A stretch of 64,000 bases of DNA, from NCBI GenBank assembly GCA_002346645.1, contig DEAD01000014.1, positions 87,043 through 151,042 of the forward strand, given 5' to 3'. The notes beneath the pieces are model-generated. The model worked only from the letters and a program-made list of their open reading frames with translations. It was not told the origin of the DNA and did no database searches. This stretch comes from Dehalococcoidia bacterium UBA2991. Lineage in GTDB: Bacteria > Chloroflexota > Dehalococcoidia > Tepidiformales > Tepidiformaceae. Numbering within the stretch: position 1 is the first letter of the stretch; each line of letters opens with the position of its first letter. A program made the translations under genes and the position numbers. Shown one piece after another: positions 17,924-27,004 of the stretch.

Positions 17924-19099
17924 ATGGACCGCTATATTCCCGAACAGCCTGAGGACTTAACCAGCCGTTGGCTCACCCAGACCCTACGTGAGATGGGCCA
18001 CCTCGAGCTCTCTGGCGAGGTGACCTCGGTGGAACGAGAAATCCTAGGAGAAGGCGAAGGGTTTATCGGGGAAATCGTTCGGCTGCGGCTCTCCTACAAA
18101 GGGGGGAAGGGGCCAGATACGCTAGTCGCAAAGATGCCACGGTTGGAAAACCGGGCAATGGGGGAGCTTATCGGCCTTTATGAGAGGGAGAATTGCTTCT
18201 ACAACGAGCTCTCTCGGGATGTACCGATTAAAACACCGAACCTGTACTTCAGCGATTTCGATCGAAACCCCATCCGCAACGAGGAAGAGAAGGTGAAAGG
18301 GCTAGCCAACCGTACACCGGAATGGCTCATTCCCCGAGTGACCCGTGTTGCCCTTTGGGCAGCAAGACGCAGAAAACGAAGGTACCTGCTACTCCTCGAA
18401 GACCTAGGAGATGCCAAGATCGGAGACCAGCTTGCGGGCACAGATCCGGAGAGATGCACCATGGTCCTCACCTCGATGGCACGGGCACATGCTGCCCTAT
18501 GGGAAAGCCCAGCACTTGAAAATCGCTACTGGCTAGTGCCACTAGCTCGAGACTCCCGCGTTCGACAAAGTATGTTTCTCGACATGCTCAAGACATTCAA
18601 GGACCGACATTTCGAGCTCTTTGATGAGGACTTCACACGCACCATCTCGTGGGTTTCGGAGAATGGCATAACAACGATCGAGCAGATGCACAACGAGGCG
18701 CCCGAAACACTCATACATGGTGACCTTAGGCTCGACAATCTCGCCTTTCGAGGAGACCATCCAATCTTCTTTGACTGGCAGGGCATTCGCCGTGGGCCAG
18801 CTGCTTACGACGTTGCATGGTTCCTCTCTGGGGCGAGCGATGACTTAACAACTAAGGACGAGACTGAAGTCCTCCATTCATACCACAAAGCCCTGGAAGA
18901 GCATGGCGTGGAGGGCTATACCTTCGAGGCCCTACACCGACACTACCAAATGGGACTCCTTGCCACCCTACAGACAATGGGCGTGCTGACCATCTTGGAC
19001 ATGGGTGAGGGGCGGGGGACAGAGATGGCAAGATCATGGGTTAGACGTCTACGCACCCGCCTAGCGACAATAGATCTGAACCACATTCTCGATTCCTGA
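17924..19099 (+). CDS. CHK-like phosphotransferase, tandem copy 2
   Basis: This 391-residue paralogue of the preceding gene is colinear over its whole length. It keeps the canonical LIHGDLRLDNLAF catalytic loop and FFDWQGIRRGPAAYDVAWFL Mg-binding segment. SVEREILGEGEGFIGEI matches copy 1. A basic stretch (AARRRKRRYLLLLEDLG) precedes the hinge, as in copy 1 (KQKKRRYILLLEDIG). The two genes almost certainly form one transcript and arose by duplication. Different substrates or complementary activity are both possible. Convergent with the MDMPI-like gene at 19112. Confidence 0.83.
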   Translation: MDRYIPEQPEDLTSRWLTQTLREMGHLELSGEVTSVEREILGEGEGFIGEIVRLRLSYKGGKGPDTLVAKMPRLENRAMGELIGLYERENCFYNELSRDVPIKTPNLYFSDFDRNPIRNEEEKVKGLANRTPEWLIPRVTRVALWAARRRKRRYLLLLEDLGDAKIGDQLAGTDPERCTMVLTSMARAHAALWESPALENRYWLVPLARDSRVRQSMFLDMLKTFKDRHFELFDEDFTRTISWVSENGITTIEQMHNEAPETLIHGDLRLDNLAFRGDHPIFFDWQGIRRGPAAYDVAWFLSGASDDLTTKDETEVLHSYHKALEEHGVEGYTFEALHRHYQMGLLATLQTMGVLTILDMGEGRGTEMARSWVRRLRTRLATIDLNHILDS

Positions 19100-19111
19100 A
19101 ACGAAAAAGGG

Positions 19112-19570
19112 TTAGAGAGGCCACCTGTAGCTCGCCTCATATGCGTGCGCAATCTGGTGGTGAATCCAAATTTGGGCGACGAGTTCAGCCTTGGGCATAC
19201 GGTAATCCCCAAGAGCAATAGGTGAGGCCAAGTCCTCATCATCAAGCGTCTCGACAAAAGCAGCCGAAGCCTCACTACCCTCCAGAATCATTGCTCCTAG
19301 TTGCTCGCGAGAAAGCTCAGCCATACGAGAAATGGTCTGAGAGTTTCCGGCAGCAGCAGCGTCACCAGTGAACGCATCAAGCTCACCAGTACCAAGGCGG
19401 TCGTAGAAACCAGGAAGAGCGCCCGCCCCAGCGGCAATGTGGCGAAAGGCATCAGCAGTCGTCCACTCATGGGCAAGCTGGCGATCGAAGTCGGGAACAT
19501 TCTCAAGAGCAGCGAAAGCACGGCGTCCAGCGAAGCGAATACCGTCCGCCAGTTCCTGTTTTTCAATCAT
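19112..19570 (-). CDS. DinB/MDMPI-like (maleylpyruvate isomerase N-terminal-like) protein
   Basis: A 152-residue four-helix-bundle protein of the DinB/mycothiol-dependent maleylpyruvate isomerase superfamily. The metal-ligand pattern is visible as a histidine in EWTTADAFRHIAAG and the pair in IWIHHQIAHAYEA. Such proteins are thiol-dependent metalloenzymes or of unknown role. Perfect AGGAGG seven bases before the ATG. It may be co-transcribed with the SDR upstream at 19629 and the DinB-like gene at 20480. Confidence 0.7.
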   Translation of the reverse strand: MIEKQELADGIRFAGRRAFAALENVPDFDRQLAHEWTTADAFRHIAAGAGALPGFYDRLGTGELDAFTGDAAAAGNSQTISRMAELSREQLGAMILEGSEASAAFVETLDDEDLASPIALGDYRMPKAELVAQIWIHHQIAHAYEASYRWPL

Positions 19571-19628
19571 AGAGTCCTCCTTTAGAACCCTGAGCGTTAC
19601 AGCTGCTGGCTAACGCTCTCATTTAGTT

Positions 19629-20426
19629 CTAGCCACGAGCAACGACAGCCATGGAGCCTGGCACGTGTCCACCGTTTATAGAGATCGTCTGGCCAGTGAC
19701 CCAGGAACCTGCCTTGGAAGCAAAGTAAACGACACCGGCACCGATATCGAGAGGATCTCCCAAGCGGCCCGTGGGAAGGCTCTTCCCAAAGCGTTCAAGC
19801 TGCTCGTCTGTCATGGGGAACGTTTCCATGAACTGCTCCGTAACAATAGGACCAGGCGCAATGGCATTGACACGAATACGGCGGTCCGCAAGCTCGCGAG
19901 CCAAAGTCATGGTCATGTTGACCACACCGGCCTTAGCTGCTCCATAAGCCCCGGTATGGGGAGCAGCATTAAGAGCAGCGCCAGAAACAATGTTCACAAT
20001 ACTGGAGCCCTCTGGCATGTGGGGAATGGCACCCCGTATACCCAAGAAAGCTGACGTGAGGTTGAATTCGATCATCTCGTCCCAGGCAGCGTCAGGCATT
20101 TCGGCAAGATCACGGACGACCCTGTCCTGATTACCACCAGCGTTATTGACCCACACAGTGATCTTGCCAAAGGCTTCGATAGCGGAGGCAACAAGGCGCT
20201 CTATAGCAGCTCGATCTAGCACATCGGTCGGAACAGCAAGCCCTCGGCGCCCCCGCTTTTCAATTCCCTCAACTACTCGGGCAAGGTCCCCCTCCCGACG
20301 GGCTGCGACGACCACATCAGCACCGGCATCGGCCATCGCATAGGCGATTCCTTCACCAATTCCCCGACCTCCACCGGTAATAACTCCCACGTGACCTTCA
20401 AGACGGAAATCATCCATGACACTCAT
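19629..20426 (-). CDS. SDR family oxidoreductase
   Basis: A classical SDR of 265 residues with TGGGRGIG cofactor motif, NNAG, catalytic serine in NIVSGAALN and YGAAK active site. The C-terminal VTGQTISINGGHV is characteristic of FabG-like SDRs. AARR after the second strand suggests NADP(H). ATG start with AGAGG upstream; a second in-frame ATG is three codons later. Substrate unknown. Lies between two DinB-fold genes on the same strand. Confidence 0.87.
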   Translation of the reverse strand: MSVMDDFRLEGHVGVITGGGRGIGEGIAYAMADAGADVVVAARREGDLARVVEGIEKRGRRGLAVPTDVLDRAAIERLVASAIEAFGKITVWVNNAGGNQDRVVRDLAEMPDAAWDEMIEFNLTSAFLGIRGAIPHMPEGSSIVNIVSGAALNAAPHTGAYGAAKAGVVNMTMTLARELADRRIRVNAIAPGPIVTEQFMETFPMTDEQLERFGKSLPTGRLGDPLDIGAGVVYFASKAGSWVTGQTISINGGHVPGSMAVVARG

Positions 20427-20479
20427 GTCGCACCTCTAACCGCAGCCTAAAGTGCAGAACGAAGAAACGCGAAGTGAAC

Positions 20480-21013
20480 CTAATCATTTCGCTCAGCAAC
20501 CAACTGACGTTGGACTGCCTCGCGTTCAGCGAGCCCCTCTGCACTTATTCCAAAGATATCCGGGGGTGACCAACCGTTGAGACCCGCATATGTGTCGATC
20601 TGGCTGCGGTGATGGACTTCATGCTCGAGAAGCATCATTAGTACACGCCAACCAGCAATGGTTCCGTCCCCTTCGATGAGATCCACTCGGCGATGGAGCC
20701 ACTCGGCGGGAGTTTCCTTAAGGCGATCCTGTAAGGAAACTGCACTTTCCTCTAGGGCCCGCTCCCACAGTTCTGGGGAAGAGGTATCGGGTGCAGGAGG
20801 CATGATCCAGCCTTCGTTGCGGTAGACACCGACAAAGAAGCCCCGAGACCGAGCAATATGGGCAACAAGATCGGGGATGTCCCAAGCCACCTCACCTTCC
20901 ACGGCGGGGGGAGTCCAGGTAGCAGCTTCAGGAGGAAGAGCCGCAAGGTCACGCAAGGCACGCCGATGCACACCGTCGAAGTAACGGCCAAAACCATCGA
21001 TGGATTCAATCAT
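20480..21013 (-). CDS. DinB family protein
   Basis: A 177-residue DinB-like four-helix bundle. Candidate metal ligands are the histidine in DLVAHIARSR and the histidines in LLEHEVHHRSQIDTYAG, matching the H...HxxxH-type triad of the family. Members include bacillithiol and mycothiol transferases and uncharacterised metalloproteins. The ATG overlaps the TGA of the upstream hot-dog gene (ATGA), so the two are translationally coupled. The function is not assignable. Confidence 0.75.
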   Translation of the reverse strand: MIESIDGFGRYFDGVHRRALRDLAALPPEAATWTPPAVEGEVAWDIPDLVAHIARSRGFFVGVYRNEGWIMPPAPDTSSPELWERALEESAVSLQDRLKETPAEWLHRRVDLIEGDGTIAGWRVLMMLLEHEVHHRSQIDTYAGLNGWSPPDIFGISAEGLAEREAVQRQLVAERND

Positions 21014-21843
21014 GAAACACCTGCTGTAGCATCGAATATGGTGGTGTGGCGCATTCGGACAAGGTCTCTTCCATCGGAGCCACGGATGAGGCAGTCAAAT
21101 TCGACAAAGGGCCTGCCCTTGCGCTCGTAGAGCGCAGAACAATGCCCACCGATTATGACCTCTCCCCCAGGTGGGGAAGCCGCAAGGAACTCAACTTCGC
21201 TTTGGGTATGAATCGAGCTGGAAATATTGAAGTTATGGCGCATTAGGGCTTCTGCTCTCCCCACCAACCATGCTGGGTGGAGAAGGGAGCTCTTCCCCCC
21301 AAAAGGGGAAGCTTCCGAACGGTGACTGTGCTGCATGTAAGTACGGAGAGTTTCCGCGGAGGCATCGGTTGCCATAGGGATCCAACTAAAACCTACTAGG
21401 GAAGGGGTAACCCTGAGCTCAGGCCGCGGATCGGGGGGGGGAGCTGGGTCCATACAGTTCGGAGACTGAAAATTAACAAGCGAAGGATTAGGGCCCAGCC
21501 CCACCTCTCCCAGGACGCATTCCACTCCATCAGAGTTAGCTATACGCAGGAAGAAGGCATCGCCATTTTGGGGGCTTAGCGTGATTCGTAGCTCATCACC
21601 AGGATAGACCGGCTGACGGAAACGGAATCGGGCCCAGCCCTGATCAAGCCAAGCACCACCAAGAGTTGTGAGAATGGCACTCACACTCCAGCCCCAAACG
21701 GTCGCACCACCAACTAGCGGCCCGGTGAAACCCAGCACACGGGCAAACTCTGTACTGTGAATGGGGTTCGCAATAAGGGCAGCATCGTCCTCGTGGTCTA
21801 GGAAGGCATTCATGCGCCACTCACCGGTTTTTGCTATTGCCAC
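21010..21843 (-). CDS. MaoC-like hot-dog fold protein
   Basis: A 277-residue protein with a MaoC/acyl-dehydratase-like beginning: NPIHSTEFARVLGFTGPLVGGATVWGW resembles the hydratase NPIHxDxxxA...GFxxPIxxG segment, but the catalytic Asp is replaced. RFRFRQPVYPGDEL is the usual second hot-dog strand motif. The length suggests a double hot-dog. It probably acts on or binds acyl-CoA. It is first in a pair with the DinB gene (4-base overlap). The 259-base gap to 22103 has a palindromic GTTTTAAAAC but no recognisable gene. Confidence 0.65.
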   Translation of the reverse strand: MAIAKTGEWRMNAFLDHEDDAALIANPIHSTEFARVLGFTGPLVGGATVWGWSVSAILTTLGGAWLDQGWARFRFRQPVYPGDELRITLSPQNGDAFFLRIANSDGVECVLGEVGLGPNPSLVNFQSPNCMDPAPPPDPRPELRVTPSLVGFSWIPMATDASAETLRTYMQHSHRSEASPFGGKSSLLHPAWLVGRAEALMRHNFNISSSIHTQSEVEFLAASPPGGEVIIGGHCSALYERKGRPFVEFDCLIRGSDGRDLVRMRHTTIFDATAGVS

Positions 21844-22102
21844 AAATCCCCCTGCTATGAAGCATACCGAAGAGGCCTTTTGCTCAATTCTATAAAGAGG
21901 CTCGATCGTATTGTTTTAAAACTTGGGACGCTTTTTTCCACTCACAATCCAGCTCAGCAGGATCGTTCTAGGCAATGCAACCGACATGCAGATATACACC
22001 AATGACTCACGTCAGAGCCCCGATCAGTGAACCAACTTCGAGGTTCTAGTTCTAGCACCTTTTCTGCGTTCTTAAAACGCACCACCGCAAAGGAGACAGA
22101 CA

Positions 22103-23104
22103 ATGCAGTATCGAAGAATGGGAAGAACAGGCCTACGCGTTTCTACGATGTGTCTGGGCACAATGACATTTGGTTTCCAGACAGATGAGAAGGCTGCCCT
22201 GAGCATCATGAACACGGCATGGGATGCCGGCGTGAACTTCCTTGATACGGCCGACGCTTACCCAATGGGGAGTGAAGACACAGGAATAACAGAGGAGATC
22301 GTTGGGAAATGGCTTTCGAAAAAGCCCCGGGATCAGGTTGTACTCGCAACTAAGGCATGGGGTGCCACCGGACAGGGGCCAAACGACCGTGGGCTTTCCC
22401 GACAACACATCCTTAGTGCAGTCGATCAAAGCCTAAAACGACTCGGAACGGACTATATCGATCTATACCAGACTCACTTTCCTGACCCCGAAACTCCGAT
22501 TGAGGAAACGTTGCAGGCACTCGACGATTTGGTCCGCTGGGGAAAAGTGCGATACATCGGTTGCTCGAACTACCAGGCCTGGGAACTAGCTAGGGCACTG
22601 GGGACAAGCGAACAGTTAAAAATCGCCAGATACGACTGCGATCAGCCCCGCTACAACATACTGTTCCGAGAAATCGAGAATGAACTGGTACCTCTCTGCC
22701 AAGCAGAAGGAGTGGGAATTATCGCCTACAACCCCTTAGCAGGAGGGATGCTGACGGGAAAATACGCCGGCACAGAAGACCTACGAGAGCAGACACGTTT
22801 CACTTTAGGAAACGCGGGCGCCCGATACCAAGCTCGCTACTGGGACGACGTTCAGTTCCGAGAGGTGGAGAGGCTACGAACATACTTCGCAGAGAAGGAC
22901 ACATCTCTGACGCATGCTGCCATTGCTTGGGTGATAGCCCAAAAGGGAGTTACCTCTGCGATCGTCGGAGCGAGCCATCAAGAGCAGATCGAAGAATCAC
23001 TTGGCGGGACGGATCTAATTCTGACCGATGACGATCTCGCTTTTTGCGATGACGCGTGGTTCAAGCTACCCCGCAAGCGAGACTCTACGGTAGCTCTGCG
23101 CTAA
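22103..23104 (+). CDS. Aldo/keto reductase
   Basis: A 333-residue AKR of the voltage-gated-K-channel-beta/YghZ-like group. The catalytic tetrad is present: D48 and Y53 in FLDTADAY, K84 in LATKAWG and H125 in YQTHFPDP. The NADPH-binding IVGASHQEQIEE lies near the C-terminus. Reduces aldehydes or ketones with NADPH. AAAGGAG is eight bases before the ATG. Monocistronic; it ends two bases from the convergent gltX. Confidence 0.92.
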   Translation: MQYRRMGRTGLRVSTMCLGTMTFGFQTDEKAALSIMNTAWDAGVNFLDTADAYPMGSEDTGITEEIVGKWLSKKPRDQVVLATKAWGATGQGPNDRGLSRQHILSAVDQSLKRLGTDYIDLYQTHFPDPETPIEETLQALDDLVRWGKVRYIGCSNYQAWELARALGTSEQLKIARYDCDQPRYNILFREIENELVPLCQAEGVGIIAYNPLAGGMLTGKYAGTEDLREQTRFTLGNAGARYQARYWDDVQFREVERLRTYFAEKDTSLTHAAIAWVIAQKGVTSAIVGASHQEQIEESLGGTDLILTDDDLAFCDDAWFKLPRKRDSTVALR

Positions 23105-23106
23105 TC

Positions 23107-24576
23107 CTAGGGGAGCTTGCTACGAGCGCCTTGGAGCCGAATAAGGGCCTCCTCCCTTCCAAGGAGGGCAATCGAGTCAAACAGGGGAATACCCCGCGGT
23201 GCTCCCATAATTGCAACGTAAAGCACAGAGACAAACTTTCTTAACTTGAGATCGAGTCTGTCTTGCAGGCCGCGAATGGCGGCCTCTACAGACCCGAGGC
23301 CCCAGTCCAGTGGCTCAATGTCACCAAGGGCACTGAGCGCTTCATCCAAAGTAAGGGCAGCAAGCTCGCTATCCCCATCGATGCGCTCAACCAGAAGGTC
23401 CATCGGATAGTCCGGACGATCTCCGAACATGAAACGGGACAGAGTAGCCACCTCATCGAGCCGGGTTATGCGCTCCTGCAGAAGGGGTGCTAAAGCAGAG
23501 ACGAGGGCCGAATCAAGAGGACGAGGAACGTCTGTAGGGAGATCACGAGAGAGCCACTCCGCCACATTCTTAGACCATGGTTCCGGATTGAGGGAACGGA
23601 TGTAGTGGCCATTGAGGGCATCGAGGCGCTCGACATCAAAAAAGGCAGGATTGGGAACAACGCGGTCCAGAGTAAAGGCCTGTTTGAGCTCATCACCCGT
23701 AATATGAGTGGTCTTATCGTCAAGCGACCAGCCGAGAAAGGTAAGGAAATTGAGCATAGCCTCGGGAAGGTAACCACGGTCTCGGTAATCCAATGCTGAC
23801 ACGTCACCAAAACGCTTCGAGAGCTTACGACCCTGAGCATCCACAAGGAGGGGGAGATGGGCAAAATGAGGAGGTGACCAGCCCATAGCGTCATAGAGCT
23901 GGAGATGTTTCGGACCGCTTGCAAGCCATTCCTCAGCTCGAATGACATGCGTGATCTCCATGTCGTGGTCATCAACAAGCATTGCAAGGTGGTAGGTGGG
24001 AAATCCGTCCGTCTTAATAATGACGAAGTCATCCTGAAGAGAATTCTGAAAGGTGACGTCCCCACGGATAAGATCATGAAAGTTAGTAACGCCTGTCCGG
24101 TCCATGCGGAAACGTAAAACGGAAGGTTCCGTGAGCGCCCGCTCCTCCGCTTGGATAGGAGGAATGGCGCGACACCGACCATCGTAGCCAGGAGAAAGAC
24201 CATCTTTCTGCTGGTCTTTGCGCAATTGCGAAAGGCGTTCACTAGAACAGAAACAGCGATAAGCACGATCCCGGGCGCGCAGTTCCCCGGCAACGGTTTG
24301 ATACTTCGCAAGGCGCTCTGACTGAATGTAAGGGCCATGGGGCCCACCCACGTCAGGTCCCTCATCCCATTCGATGCCCAGCCAGCGTAGGCCCTCGATG
24401 ATGTTCTCGATCGAGCCTTCGACATAGCGACTCTGATCGGTGTCCTCGATACGGAGAATGAGCTTCCCACCATTAGCCTGCACAAAGGCCCACTGAAAAA
24501 GAGCTGTGCGCAAACCTCCAATATGCAGCTCCCCAGTAGGACTGGGAGCAAATCGAGTACGGACGGATCCTGTCAT
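23107..24576 (-). CDS. gltX: Glutamate--tRNA ligase
   Basis: A class I aminoacyl-tRNA synthetase of 489 residues that charges tRNA-Glu. The HIGH motif is HIGG (residues 18-21, FAPSPTGELHIGGLRTALF) and the KMSKS motif is KLSKR. A zinc-like C-x-C region is seen at YRCFCSSERL, and the anticodon-binding domain occupies the C-terminal third. The start overlaps the rluD stop (ATGA), making the third gene of a lspA-rluD-gltX operon. Discriminating or non-discriminating specificity cannot be read directly. Confidence 0.97.
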   Translation of the reverse strand: MTGSVRTRFAPSPTGELHIGGLRTALFQWAFVQANGGKLILRIEDTDQSRYVEGSIENIIEGLRWLGIEWDEGPDVGGPHGPYIQSERLAKYQTVAGELRARDRAYRCFCSSERLSQLRKDQQKDGLSPGYDGRCRAIPPIQAEERALTEPSVLRFRMDRTGVTNFHDLIRGDVTFQNSLQDDFVIIKTDGFPTYHLAMLVDDHDMEITHVIRAEEWLASGPKHLQLYDAMGWSPPHFAHLPLLVDAQGRKLSKRFGDVSALDYRDRGYLPEAMLNFLTFLGWSLDDKTTHITGDELKQAFTLDRVVPNPAFFDVERLDALNGHYIRSLNPEPWSKNVAEWLSRDLPTDVPRPLDSALVSALAPLLQERITRLDEVATLSRFMFGDRPDYPMDLLVERIDGDSELAALTLDEALSALGDIEPLDWGLGSVEAAIRGLQDRLDLKLRKFVSVLYVAIMGAPRGIPLFDSIALLGREEALIRLQGARSKLP

Positions 24577-25499
24577 GCGGTCTCCTCGGTCCGAATGGAG
24601 GCGGAAGCAGCTGTGTATGGCTTAGCTTGAGCAGTAAAGTCGGCCCCGTCGATAGCAGTAAGCATGTCGGGTGGCAGCGGGGCAGTTACAGTGAGTTCCC
24701 CTTCCTGCGGATGAGGAACGGTTAGTTTCCAAGCATGGAGGAGGTGGCGGGGACCACCCCCATCCCTTCCATAGAGCTCATCTCCCACCACAGGTGCACC
24801 AATAGCCGCAAGATGGACCCTGATCTGGTGAGTACGACCAGTACGAGGTCTCACGAGAAGGAACGACCTTTCCCGGGCAGAAGCAAGGACCTCGTATTCT
24901 GTCTGGGCACTACGCCCATTAGCCGTGACCGCCATTCGGCGACGATCCGAGTGGCTACGCCCAATATCGGCATCGATGACAGCCCGATCACGCTGTGGGA
25001 CACCATGGCAGAGAGCGATGTACTCCTTTTGGGCCTCGCGAGCCTCAAAGGCAGCGCTAAGGGCCGCCTGAACAGAAGGCTTCTTAGCGAGGAGGAGGAC
25101 TCCACTGGTGTGCTTGTCCAGACGGTGGACAATGCCAGGACGTTCCACATCAAAAGCCGCTGCTTCTTTGACGTAGTGCTCAAGGAACCAAAGGGCAACG
25201 CTCGGGGCACCAGGCTCGGCAGGAGCATCATGCACAAGTACTCCGGCCGGTTTATCTATAGCTATGAGATCTGTGTCTTCGTGCAAAACGGACAAGGTGA
25301 GCCCACTAGAAGACGGTTCATGAACACTATCAGGCAAAGTGACCGTTACTTTGGCACCCCTGTTTACATGGGTTGACTTGCGGGCGGGCTCACCATTCAC
25401 AAGAACCCTTTCGTTAGAAATAAGCCGCTGCACACGTGCACGGCTCAGATCCGGAAAGGCAGTGGCGAGCACAGCGTCGAGGCGACCCTCCTCGGTCAC
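24573..25499 (-). CDS. rluD: 23S rRNA pseudouridine synthase, RluD/RluA family
   Basis: A 308-residue pseudouridine synthase with an N-terminal S4 RNA-binding domain (LDAVLATAFPDLSRARVQRLI) and the catalytic HRLDKHTSG motif with D128. RTGRTHQIRVH is the second conserved motif. It isomerises uridines in 23S rRNA. I place the start at GTG 25499, whose codon overlaps the lspA stop (GTGA), because that gives the normal S4-domain N-terminus; longer in-frame extension would run through lspA. The exact target positions (RluD or RluA type) are uncertain. Confidence 0.92.
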   Translation of the reverse strand: MTEEGRLDAVLATAFPDLSRARVQRLISNERVLVNGEPARKSTHVNRGAKVTVTLPDSVHEPSSSGLTLSVLHEDTDLIAIDKPAGVLVHDAPAEPGAPSVALWFLEHYVKEAAAFDVERPGIVHRLDKHTSGVLLLAKKPSVQAALSAAFEAREAQKEYIALCHGVPQRDRAVIDADIGRSHSDRRRMAVTANGRSAQTEYEVLASARERSFLLVRPRTGRTHQIRVHLAAIGAPVVGDELYGRDGGGPRHLLHAWKLTVPHPQEGELTVTAPLPPDMLTAIDGADFTAQAKPYTAASASIRTEETA

Positions 25500-25999
25500 G
25501 AAGAGTTGTCGCCGTCTTTCAGGCCGGTCTGTGTTTGAATTACGAGCGCCCATACGAGGATGACCACACCGATGGTAATGGCCGAGTCCGCGACGTTGAA
25601 GGCAGGCCACTCAGGGAACTTGATGAAGTCAACCACCTCGCCATCATCAACCCGGTCAATGAGATTACCCACAGCACCGCCCAGCATGAGAGCGAGAGCA
25701 GCCCGCACAACCGGGCTAACCACTCCAGGGTTGAAGAAATAGACCAGAATGAGAGCCACACCCACCACACTGGTAACTACCAGTAGTAGACCGGCCCCTT
25801 CAAGGATGCCGAAAGCCGCCCCGGTGTTGGTGAAATGTACAATCCGGACGTTCCAGTCAGGGTCAGGCCAAGCATCGAAACGGTCGAGCCAACTTCGAAT
25901 GGCCCACTTCGTTAGAAGATCTCCCACAACAATGGCTGCGGCCAAAGTAAGAAAGGCGTAATCGCCGCGTTGCAGACGCGGCAAGATGAGGCGAGACAT
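25496..25999 (-). CDS. lspA: Lipoprotein signal peptidase (signal peptidase II)
   Basis: A 167-residue membrane aspartyl protease that removes signal peptides from diacylglyceryl-modified prolipoproteins. The catalytic aspartates D115 (GGAVGNLIDR) and D138 (FNVADSAI) are present, with four hydrophobic segments. The standard VxFTNTGAAFG motif is seen. It is the first gene of the lspA-rluD-gltX operon. A clear lipoprotein substrate in this window is the ABC binding protein at 37257. Confidence 0.96.
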   Translation of the reverse strand: MSRLILPRLQRGDYAFLTLAAAIVVGDLLTKWAIRSWLDRFDAWPDPDWNVRIVHFTNTGAAFGILEGAGLLLVVTSVVGVALILVYFFNPGVVSPVVRAALALMLGGAVGNLIDRVDDGEVVDFIKFPEWPAFNVADSAITIGVVILVWALVIQTQTGLKDGDNSS

Positions 26000-26080
26000 A
26001 CGTCCATAATAGGGGCGGCAGCTTCAGTGAGCCCCAGCAGCGTTGACGCTCTTCCCTATGCCTCCTACCCTTCGTGCGCT

Positions 26081-26992
26081 ATGACGAGACACCTTGAAGG
26101 AAAAACGGCAATCGTTACGGGCGGGGCCGGTGGCATGGGATCTTGGATCTGTCGCATCTTCGCAGAGCAAGGGGCGCGCGTAATCGTGGCCGACACGGGC
26201 GCAGACGTGGAAGGGCGAATGGGAATGGACCCAAGCCGGGTCAACGCCTTGGTCGACGAGATCAATTCAGCAGGCGGAGAGGCAGTAGCAGCAATCGGCG
26301 ATGTATCCGAGATGGACGTAGCGGAAGGGCTCATTCGCACAGCGCTGGAGAAATGGGACAAGCTCGACATTCTCTGCTGTGCCCACGGCATCCTGCGCGA
26401 ACGGATGATCTTCAACATGACAGAAGAAGAGTGGGACGACTCAATTAAAGCCCATCTAAAGGGGTGCTTTGCACCAACTAAGTTCGCTTCCATTCACTGG
26501 CGCGAGCGTCGAGATGGGGGACGTATTATCTACTTCACCTCAGGGGCAGGAATACGCGGAGAGGCGGGACAACCGAACTATTCAGCTGCTCAACAAGGAA
26601 AGATCGGGCTCATGCTTTCCTCTGCGCAGGCATTGACACGTTACGGGGTTACCGCAAACTGCATTTCTCCGGCAGCATCAACACGTATGACCGACCGGGG
26701 CAGAGCCGTAGATCGGGAAGGCCCTGCACCGAGCCTCGCAGCAACGGGCACCCGTATGGATCCCAAAAATGTTGTGCCGGCGATCGTCTACCTGGCATCT
26801 AACGAAGGGGCGAGCGTTACGGGGAGGGTTATCGGTACAACTGGCCATGAGTTCACAGTGTGGCGCGAACCCTTCCGAGACCAATCCATCTACTCTCAGG
26901 CACCATTCTGGAATATCGATGAATTGTTCGAGCAGATGCCACGCACCCTAGCACTGGGGAACCTAACCCCACCCGAACCCGCTTTCCCATAG
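26081..26992 (+). CDS. SDR family oxidoreductase with displaced active-site lysine (tandem copy 1)
   Basis: A 303-residue SDR with TGGAGGMG cofactor motif, DV acidic/polar pairing, and the segment CCAHGILRERMIFNMTEEEW. The NNAG position is CAHG. The active site reads Y167-S-A-A-Q171-Q-G-K174: the lysine of YxxxK is glutamine and a lysine sits three residues further on. A 45-residue C-terminal extension (NIDELFEQMP) follows the Rossmann core. ATG 26081 gives the usual N-terminus; the longer frame upstream overlaps the lspA start. Paralogue of the next gene. Confidence 0.83.
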   Translation: MTRHLEGKTAIVTGGAGGMGSWICRIFAEQGARVIVADTGADVEGRMGMDPSRVNALVDEINSAGGEAVAAIGDVSEMDVAEGLIRTALEKWDKLDILCCAHGILRERMIFNMTEEEWDDSIKAHLKGCFAPTKFASIHWRERRDGGRIIYFTSGAGIRGEAGQPNYSAAQQGKIGLMLSSAQALTRYGVTANCISPAASTRMTDRGRAVDREGPAPSLAATGTRMDPKNVVPAIVYLASNEGASVTGRVIGTTGHEFTVWREPFRDQSIYSQAPFWNIDELFEQMPRTLALGNLTPPEPAFP

Positions 26993-27004
26993 GAGGATCC
27001 ATCG

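Noticed and set aside
23490..24551. 353-residue minus-strand ORF inside gltX
   Set aside because: Out-of-frame shadow of gltX with no recognisable domains.
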